Below, one piece after another: positions 1 to 4,690 of a stretch of 7,295 nt of DNA; the stretch's first letter is position 1, and every line of letters begins with the position of its first letter. Source of the DNA: Planctomycetaceae bacterium (lineage in GTDB: Bacteria > Planctomycetota > Planctomycetia > Planctomycetales > Planctomycetaceae). The stretch covers positions 1 through 7,295 of the forward strand of contig JAGQQB010000184.1 in assembly GCA_020426425.1 (NCBI GenBank), written 5' to 3'. Made by a program: the position numbers and the translations under genes. The notes beneath the pieces are model-generated. The model made no database searches and had not been told where the DNA came from. It saw only the letters and a program-made list of their open reading frames with translations.

Positions 1-112
1 ACAGACGTTCCTGGATCATCTCTTTGACCATCCGTCCATCGACGTCGGTGTTGAGATCGACCTGAAACAACATCTGCAGAGCGACCATCCGGGCTTTGCT
101 GCGGCGGGCCAT
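1..112 (-). CDS. nusB: NusB, transcription antitermination factor (N-terminal part only)
   Basis: Only the first 37 codons are inside the window; the rest lies beyond the left edge. The ATG is at 112-110 and the protein begins MARRSKARMVALQMLFQVDL. This matches the conserved NusB N-terminus, a basic start followed by an R-x-x-A-L-Q-x-L-F helix. NusB is a small cytosolic RNA-binding protein that, with NusE (S10), binds boxA RNA and helps RNA polymerase read through rRNA operons. It lies 108 bases downstream of ribH on the same strand, and ribH-nusB is a recurrent bacterial gene pair, so cotranscription is plausible. The 108-base gap holds no open frame or terminator that I can support, and I see no clear Shine-Dalgarno sequence. 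The identification rests on the N-terminus plus the neighbour. Confidence 0.85.
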   Translation of the reverse strand, partial: MARRSKARMVALQMLFQVDLNTDVDGRMVKEMIQERL

Positions 113-220
113 GCCGTTCCTTTAGCTCACATCAAATCTAACAGAATCAGGCGATGCCAGGACCGATACCGCAACCTGCCTGAAATACATTTCATCTGCC
201 CGGTGCCTGGACCTGAATGG

Positions 221-697
221 TCATTGAGCGGCACGCACCCGGCGTAAGACATCGACGGTATCGATGGCGGCGAGGGCCGCTTCGTGGCCTTTGTTTCCGG
301 CCTTACCGCCAGCACGATTGAGTGCCTGATCCATCGTAGAACAGGTCAACACGCCAAACAAGACTGGGCAGCCAGAGTTCTGTCCCGCCTGCATCAACCC
401 CTGGGCGACCGCATGATTGATGTAATCGTGATGTGTTGTTTCCCCCTGGATAACGGCTCCGAGCGCAATGACAGCGGCGTATCGACCCGACTTGGCGAGT
501 TCATCGGCCACAATCGGCAATTCGAATGCCCCAGAGACCCAAACTACGGTGATGTTGTCCCGCGAGCCTCCATGCCGCACCAACGTCTCGATCGCACCCT
601 CTTTCAACCGTTCGGTGACGAGATCGTTGAATCGCGACACGACAATTGCGTAACGATCGTCGGAGCGGGCGAGAAGTTGTCCGTGGATGTCGGGCAT
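221..697 (-). CDS. ribH: 6,7-dimethyl-8-ribityllumazine synthase
   Basis: This 158-residue protein has the usual length for the family. It condenses 5-amino-6-ribitylamino-uracil with 3,4-dihydroxy-2-butanone 4-phosphate to give lumazine, the penultimate step of riboflavin synthesis, in cytosolic oligomers or capsids. Family motifs appear in order: YAIVVSRFN (16-24), SGAFELP (55-61), VIALGAVIQGETTHHDY (76-92) with the catalytic histidine at H89, and LNRAGGKAGNKG (126-137) with the phosphate-binding arginine at R128. I chose the ATG at 697 because the protein then starts MPDIHGQLLA, as family members do. A TTG seven codons upstream (718) is in frame but less likely. Neither start has a clear ribosome binding site. 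The gene follows the permease on the same strand after a 199-base spacer and precedes nusB. No FMN riboswitch is visible upstream. Confidence 0.97.
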   Translation of the reverse strand: MPDIHGQLLARSDDRYAIVVSRFNDLVTERLKEGAIETLVRHGGSRDNITVVWVSGAFELPIVADELAKSGRYAAVIALGAVIQGETTHHDYINHAVAQGLMQAGQNSGCPVLFGVLTCSTMDQALNRAGGKAGNKGHEAALAAIDTVDVLRRVRAAQ

Positions 698-896
698 TGC
701 TAGAAATCGAAGAACCAAGGCTGAGAATCAAGGAGTGGTGCGGGATCGCATACTTCCGTTCAAGTGTACGTGGAGGGGGGGCAAATGCCAGTCGTGAAGC
801 GGGGTCACCGGCTCGATTCCGGCGATCCATCGACCGGGACATTCTCCAACGGTCCGCCTGACCGGCACAATCGGCATGGTCGCGATGTACGCCCAG
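698..896 (-). other. Spacer between permease and ribH
   Basis: About 200 bases with no convincing gene in either direction; the short frames crossing it are extensions of antisense frames. It should carry the end of the permease transcript and any promoter or leader for ribH. Its visible content is a strong hairpin at 802-828, a second segment at 743-749 that could pair with part of that hairpin, and a run of seven G on the plus strand (775-781; C on the ribH sense strand). I could not pick out a credible -35/-10 pair for ribH. Confidence 0.5.
802..828 (-). promoter_or_regulatory. Hairpin upstream of ribH, possible terminator or leader element
   Basis: Bases 802-811 and 819-828 form a 10-position stem with a 7-base loop (812-818). 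Eight positions are Watson-Crick pairs; as RNA on the ribH strand the other two are one G-U pair and one A-C mismatch. No U-run follows on the minus strand, so it is not a canonical intrinsic terminator for the permease. It lies about 105 bases before the ribH start. The stem arm at 822-828 could instead pair perfectly with 743-749, giving a mutually exclusive fold. Structure is seen in the sequence; a regulatory role is inference. Confidence 0.35.
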
Positions 897-2417
897 CTAA
901 GCCCCCAGTCGCGCCCGGAGTCGTTCGAGGATCACGGCATGGATCACAGCGACCAGCATCCAATTGCAGAACCCGAGAAACCAAACGAACGGTTCTTCGT
1001 TTCCGCTGGTCATGGCATCGACCATGAAGATGCTGAAGAAACCACCGAGGATCACCACGACCGTTGCCAGAAATATGGAAATCGGCCAGGCGGACCAGTC
1101 AATGGTGATCGAGAACAGCGTCGTCAAATGCCAGCCGAGCGCGATGAGCGAGCTGAAGAAGAACAGCACCAGCCAGAACTCGTCGTCGTCGAGTGCGCGC
1201 ACGAAGTCACGCAGTTCAATCAGTATCCCCATGGCGACCAGACTGGCCGTTGGCAGCAAGGCCAGACTCGCGCCCCCCAGGCGAGGATAGACGATTTCGG
1301 AAAGTGACTTGGGCAGCATGCACAGCGTGCTCCAGGTTTGGTTCGCGATTTCGATGCGAAACACCTGTGCGGCGAGGTAGGCCCCTTCGAGCACGAACGC
1401 GAAGATGCCCCAGGCAATCATCACGCCGGCGATCTCATCTTCGTCGATCCGGTTCCTGAAGGAACTCATCCAGGCGAGCAGGACCATGACGACGAACAGA
1501 TGAAAGAACATGCGGCCTACGAGAAAGATGGGGCCGCCCGCGACCTGCTGCATTCCTTGCCAGAACAGCGGTGCGCTGGCCCAGGCACGGTTGTGATGTT
1601 TCCGCGTGCGCGAGTCACCCGTCAATGTCGCCAGCAGTCCTCGTCCAGCTTCGTCATCCTGGCGATCCTGAAGCAGATGGAATGCGAGGACCGATGCGCC
1701 AATTAGAATCGCCCCGACAGCCAGATTCGTCCACACCTGATACGACCAGGCCGACTCCGCGAACGAGACCTCGAAGATCGTGAACAGCCGGTTGGCGCCG
1801 AGGAATTCCGCCAGCCAATCCATCTTCCATCCCCGTGGTCCCCAGCTGAAGGTGTACGCGATCATCCACACGCCGACATGCAGCAGCACGATGATCGCCG
1901 TTGTCCAGCCACAGGCGGCACTGATGGAGCGAGACAGCACCGAACAGAGCAGGGCGATCCCCCCAACCATCAGCAGGTAAGCCAGCAGACAGACAAACAT
2001 CGCATACACCTGATGCCACATCACCCCCCCCAATGTGATGCACAACATGGTGAACGGGATCTGCACGACTAGCAGCAAGATGCCGGACCACATTCGCGGC
2101 AGCCATTTGCCGCCGAGTAGCGTCAACGGTCCCACGCCCGCCATTCTCAGCAACCCCAGCGTCTGCTGCTCCCGCTCTTCGACGATGGCCGTCGCGAAGA
2201 ACGTCGCGGCGGCGAAGGTGACAAAGATGTAGTCATACAGCGCCAGCCAGCCCATCAGGTCACGGCCCGGTGCCGACTGCAACTGCCGATCCGCCTGCAT
2301 CAACATGAGCGTGATGATGAAGATCGCCGGCAGTCCCATGCGGAACAGATGCGGTCGAATGTCGCGACAATCGACGCGCAAGGAACGCTGGACCAGGGCA
2401 AATGTACGCTGCAGCAT
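897..2417 (-). CDS. ABC-2 type transporter permease, duplicated-half architecture
   Basis: A 506-residue integral membrane protein. Hydrophobic stretches lie near residues 28-40, 60-79, 110-132, 136-162, 168-190, 231-250, 298-318, 328-350, 380-401, 413-438, 446-466 and 475-497, so roughly ten to twelve spans. The ABC-2 permease signature of an acidic residue, then Q-T and a hydrophobic turn, appears twice: EEREQQTLGLLRMAG (80-94, with GGKWLP after it) and RIEIANQTWSTLCMLP (354-369). This suggests two fused permease halves separated by a soluble linker (about 251-290). Such proteins normally work with a cytosolic ATPase to export an unknown substrate, but no ATPase gene is in this window. The ATG at 2417 places a short basic helix before the first span; no Shine-Dalgarno sequence is visible. 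It is divergent from the prepilin peptidase and upstream of ribH on the same strand. A run of eight G on the sense strand (2024-2031) falls in codons 129-132. Substrate unknown. Confidence 0.8.
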   Translation of the reverse strand: MLQRTFALVQRSLRVDCRDIRPHLFRMGLPAIFIITLMLMQADRQLQSAPGRDLMGWLALYDYIFVTFAAATFFATAIVEEREQQTLGLLRMAGVGPLTLLGGKWLPRMWSGILLLVVQIPFTMLCITLGGVMWHQVYAMFVCLLAYLLMVGGIALLCSVLSRSISAACGWTTAIIVLLHVGVWMIAYTFSWGPRGWKMDWLAEFLGANRLFTIFEVSFAESAWSYQVWTNLAVGAILIGASVLAFHLLQDRQDDEAGRGLLATLTGDSRTRKHHNRAWASAPLFWQGMQQVAGGPIFLVGRMFFHLFVVMVLLAWMSSFRNRIDEDEIAGVMIAWGIFAFVLEGAYLAAQVFRIEIANQTWSTLCMLPKSLSEIVYPRLGGASLALLPTASLVAMGILIELRDFVRALDDDEFWLVLFFFSSLIALGWHLTTLFSITIDWSAWPISIFLATVVVILGGFFSIFMVDAMTSGNEEPFVWFLGFCNWMLVAVIHAVILERLRARLGA

Positions 2418-2551
2418 CGCGAATGGGAGGTAGTGCGGAAGACCAGATCAGTGCATGACGACAAGTCGATGGGGACGACATTCGTAACAGATTCGCCGAA
2501 AAAGGCAAAGTGTCTGTATGCTTGACTGCGGTGCAAGTCCCACGGGCAGGC

Positions 2552-2579
2552 TTTGGTCCGACAGGCGTTTCGCTATAGT
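2552..2579 (+). promoter_or_regulatory. Possible sigma70-like promoter for the prepilin peptidase gene
   Basis: TATAGT at 2574-2579 is a good -10 match, with TTTGGT at 2552-2557 as a weak -35 and a 16-base spacer. Transcription would begin around 2586, some 28 bases before the GTG at 2614. This supports GTG over the upstream ATG at 2518, which would place the promoter inside the coding region. The call rests on motif reading alone. Confidence 0.35.
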
Positions 2580-2613
2580 CCCTGCAACGTCCTCCTTCAG
2601 ACTCAGGCCGCTC

Positions 2614-3657
2614 GTGGACTCCTTGCTGCAACTGCTGACCACTCTCCCGACGAATTGGCTCGCGCTTGCGCTTGGGGGGCTGGCGGCCGTGTTGGTTGGA
2701 GTCATGGTGCGCCGTGACTTGCGGGCTTGCGACGCCGTGCCAGGAAAGTGGCCCTGGATGTTTGCCCTGTTGGGAGGGATCTCTGCGACCGCATTGGTGT
2801 ACGCCATACTCGATGGACATTGTCAGTCGACGCCAGAAGTGATCCCCAGCGAGCCGTGGCGATACGGTCGGGTGTTGTCTCACTGGATATTCCTGATCCT
2901 GCTGTGGGCGATTACCGCGACCGACCTGAAGACGTTCTACATTCTGGATCGCTCGTGCTGGCTCGGTCTGGTGATCGGCATTGGCCTGGCATTCGCCTCG
3001 GGCGATCTCCAACTGGCGCATGTCTGGGTCGACTGGAATCAGGAAATTCCGCAACTGCGCGGGCCGTACATTCCCGGCTGGCTGGCTCCGCATCCTCACT
3101 GGCATGGACTGGCGTGGAGCGTGGCCGGTGCCATTGTGGGCGCAGGAATCACTTGGCTGGTGCGGCAGATCGCCGCCTGGGTATTAGCAGGCCCGGCCCT
3201 GGGAGAAGGGGACGTCCTGCTAATGGCCATGGTTGGCGGATTTCTCGGCTGGCAGGCAACGTTGGTGGCTTTCCTGATTGCCCCGCTCTTGGCATTAGTG
3301 CTGGGTTTGCCATTACGGTTGATGACCAATCGGACCGCAATCCCCTACGGTCCCTTCCTGGCCGGGGGGGCGATGTGCGTGCTGTTTGGTTGGCGCTGGA
3401 TCTGGATGGCCGAGGTGCCTTTGACGGCTGATGCCAATCCCGATCCCCGTCACATCTTCGCCGTTCGACGCTTTTTTGGCGATCCCGTCGCCATGGCAAT
3501 GGTGATGGGGGGATCACTCGTCCTGTTTGTGGGGTTGCTCGCGGGACTGCGCTGGTTCCGGTCCATCTCCCTGCGCGATGCATCGTCTCCTGAAACGACG
3601 AGTGCTGAGCGGCATCAACAGAATCAGGATTCGGGTACGGACCCGAATCCTGTGTGA
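2614..3657 (+). CDS. A24-family prepilin peptidase (PilD/ComC-like), peptidase domain only
   Basis: An inner-membrane aspartyl protease predicted to cut type IV prepilin or pseudopilin leader peptides on the cytosolic side. From the GTG it has 347 residues and seven or eight hydrophobic spans. Both catalytic motifs of the family are intact: TATDLKTFYILD with D104, and GEGDVLLMAMVGGFLGW with D200 (the GxGD motif). The N-terminal methylase region of PilD, with its two CxxC pairs, is absent; the first ~85 residues are two plain membrane spans. The catalytic aspartates are 96 residues apart, compared with about 64 in well-studied homologues such as PilD and TcpJ. The extra residues form a Trp/Pro/His-rich loop (about 125-155). 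An in-frame ATG at 2518 would add 32 residues of non-membrane, arginine-rich sequence; I prefer the GTG because of the promoter-like sequence at 2552-2579, but the start is uncertain. The polar tail (about 319-347) ends inside a perfect inverted repeat. No pilin genes are nearby. Confidence 0.85.
   Translation: MDSLLQLLTTLPTNWLALALGGLAAVLVGVMVRRDLRACDAVPGKWPWMFALLGGISATALVYAILDGHCQSTPEVIPSEPWRYGRVLSHWIFLILLWAITATDLKTFYILDRSCWLGLVIGIGLAFASGDLQLAHVWVDWNQEIPQLRGPYIPGWLAPHPHWHGLAWSVAGAIVGAGITWLVRQIAAWVLAGPALGEGDVLLMAMVGGFLGWQATLVAFLIAPLLALVLGLPLRLMTNRTAIPYGPFLAGGAMCVLFGWRWIWMAEVPLTADANPDPRHIFAVRRFFGDPVAMAMVMGGSLVLFVGLLAGLRWFRSISLRDASSPETTSAERHQQNQDSGTDPNPV
3625..3652 (+). terminator. Perfect 12-bp inverted repeat spanning the end of the prepilin peptidase gene
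   Basis: Bases 3625-3636 pair without mismatch with 3641-3652 around an ACGG loop, and the gene's TGA follows at 3655-3657. The 3' flank (GTGTGACTCTTTACG) is only weakly T-rich, so termination would be less than textbook. The symmetric stem could serve transcripts from both convergent genes. It sits inside the last coding codons, which therefore encode a Gln-Asp-Ser-Gly-Thr-Asp-Pro-Asn-Pro tail. Confidence 0.6.
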
Positions 3658-3808
3658 CTCTTTACGTTGAGCCGGTATCAGAACCGGACTATTGGCTTGC
3701 CACCCACGCCGCCGGGCGATCGAACAAGGCACTCGGTCGTGGGACACCGCCTGGAAGCGATCTCTCGGGTGAACCGCCGGTACAAACGAGCCGAATTGGA
3801 ATCACAAA
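3658..3808. other. Convergent intergenic spacer
   Basis: About 150 bases between the stop codons of the prepilin peptidase and the HAMP-like gene. The only structure I see is a small hairpin, 3672-3676 pairing with 3683-3687 around a six-base loop. Neither side has a T-run. No small gene or RNA gene is supported. Confidence 0.4.
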
Positions 3809-4390
3809 TTATTTGGCGGACTCAGCGGTCTCGGTCGACTGCGCGACGCTGGCCTGCAGTTCCAGAACTTGCGCCTGAAGCTGTTCTTCGGTCAGCGCGG
3901 AATCGGTCGAAGCATTCTCCGTTGGGGTGACGGGCTGTGCGGGCGCGTCGCCGAACTTTTCTCGGTTGTAGAACTCCAGGAACGAGTTGAACTCGTCGCG
4001 GAACTCGGTGAGCAGGTCGTGGTCGCGGAGCACCACTTTGTCGACGCGTTCGCCATTCTTCATCTGCTGCAGTGTCGTCTCGAAGCGGATCAGTGGACCG
4101 GCGATGCCGTGCGTCATCTTGAGCACATCCCACAGCAGGAGTGGTGCCGTGGCGAGTGCGGCGAAGACGATGGGGTAATACTGCACACAAAACGAGCCGT
4201 ACAACTCGCCAAACGTCATGGGGTCTCCGCCCATCATCAACTCAAACCGGTACTGTGCCCAGCGGAACAGAAACAGTGTGTGCCACATGACGATGTGATA
4301 GATCACCCAATAGCAGGCGATGCGCAGCATGATCCGGCCTTGAATCAAGCTGTTTACAAACATGCGTTTACGGGCAAACTGCGGTTTCAT
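3809..4390 (-). CDS. Small two-span membrane protein with HAMP-like segment, no output domain
   Basis: A 193-residue protein. A basic N-terminus (residues 1-19) precedes membrane span 1 (about 20-42). A short loop of ~26 residues carrying GGDPMTFGELYG follows, then span 2 (about 69-89). The segment at about 90-142 has the HAMP pattern: a hydrophobic helix with GPL at 98-100, L-x-x-M-x-x-G-E-x-V near 107-116, an LRDHD turn and a second helix ending EFNSFLEFYN. A Pro/Thr/Ala-rich linker (148-166) and a short Glu/Gln-Leu helix that could form a coiled coil (167-183) end the protein. HAMP segments normally relay signals from a membrane sensor to a kinase, cyclase or chemotaxis domain, and none is attached here. 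I chose the ATG at 4390 because GGAG lies six bases upstream and the protein starts just before the basic/membrane segment; the frame extends 30 codons further to 4480 with unlikely sequence. It is divergent from comEC and convergent with the prepilin peptidase. Function unknown. Confidence 0.75.
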   Translation of the reverse strand: MKPQFARKRMFVNSLIQGRIMLRIACYWVIYHIVMWHTLFLFRWAQYRFELMMGGDPMTFGELYGSFCVQYYPIVFAALATAPLLLWDVLKMTHGIAGPLIRFETTLQQMKNGERVDKVVLRDHDLLTEFRDEFNSFLEFYNREKFGDAPAQPVTPTENASTDSALTEEQLQAQVLELQASVAQSTETAESAK

Positions 4391-4396
4391 CTTCAA

Positions 4397-4400
4397 CTCC
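4397..4400 (-). promoter_or_regulatory. Shine-Dalgarno GGAG for the HAMP-like gene
   Basis: GGAG on the minus strand, six bases before the ATG at 4390. It decides between this start and the upstream in-frame ATG at 4480. It is one of only two good ribosome binding sites in the window. Confidence 0.6.
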
Positions 4401-4681
4401 AGGCAACGTGTGACGCGAGGGGATTCCTGCATCCAAAACCTAGGTCGCGCGCAGCTGCGGCTCGCTCTGCGTTGATGCAATTTCGCAACTTGTCACGCAA
4501 CGAGAAACTGTTGTAGGAGTTCGATCGGTTGTGACGAAGCGATGGATGGGTGTGGCATGCCCCGGTCGCTGGGATGCCCCGTACCGATTCGTGTTGCTAT
4601 GCTGCAGTGCGAAGGTCGCGGCGCCGCTCAATTCCGGGCGGCGAAACGTTGGGACCGCGCCGCGAGCATTGACCGTTCAGC

Positions 4682-4686
4682 GAGGA
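4682..4686 (+). promoter_or_regulatory. Shine-Dalgarno GAGGA for comEC
   Basis: GAGGA ends four bases before the ATG at 4691. Together with an in-frame TGA at 4670-4672, it fixes 4691 as the likeliest comEC start. Confidence 0.55.
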
Positions 4687-4690
4687 CTCG

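Larger units (their letters stand above)
4391..4690. other. Divergent intergenic region between the HAMP-like gene and comEC
   Basis: Three hundred bases that must hold the 5' control regions of both genes. Visible elements are two closely spaced perfect 8-base palindromes, ACCTAGGT (4438-4445) and GCAGCTGC (4451-4458), which are possible protein-binding sites. A GC-rich stem, 4622-4627 with 4638-4643 around a 10-base loop, lies about 50 bases before the comEC start. I could not identify convincing -35/-10 elements in either direction. A short plus-strand open frame from 4531 runs into comEC in another frame and looks like chance. Confidence 0.4.

Noticed and set aside
743..829. A tRNA-like arrangement: a 7-bp potential acceptor stem (743-749 with 822-828) and a T-loop-like CTCGATT at 812-818.
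   Set aside because: The T-arm is offset from the acceptor by two bases, there is no D-arm with the usual conserved bases, no sensible anticodon arm, and no CCA. It is better described as a hairpin with an alternative pairing.
698..896. FMN riboswitch upstream of ribH.
   Set aside because: The conserved FMN aptamer segments are not recognisable on the minus strand.
876..1307. Plus-strand frames of 108-143 codons inside the permease gene.
   Set aside because: Antisense to codons of a clear multi-span membrane protein; the polar, His/Gln-rich translations look like shadows.
2529..2550. GGTGCAAGTCC resembles part of a cobalamin riboswitch.
   Set aside because: The preceding GGGAA box and the GCCACTG segment are missing, and the downstream gene has no link to cobalamin.
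2260..3105. A 281-codon minus-strand open frame across the start of the permease and the prepilin peptidase.
   Set aside because: It overlaps two well-supported genes, and its Gln/Arg/His-rich composition is typical of antisense frames in GC-rich DNA.
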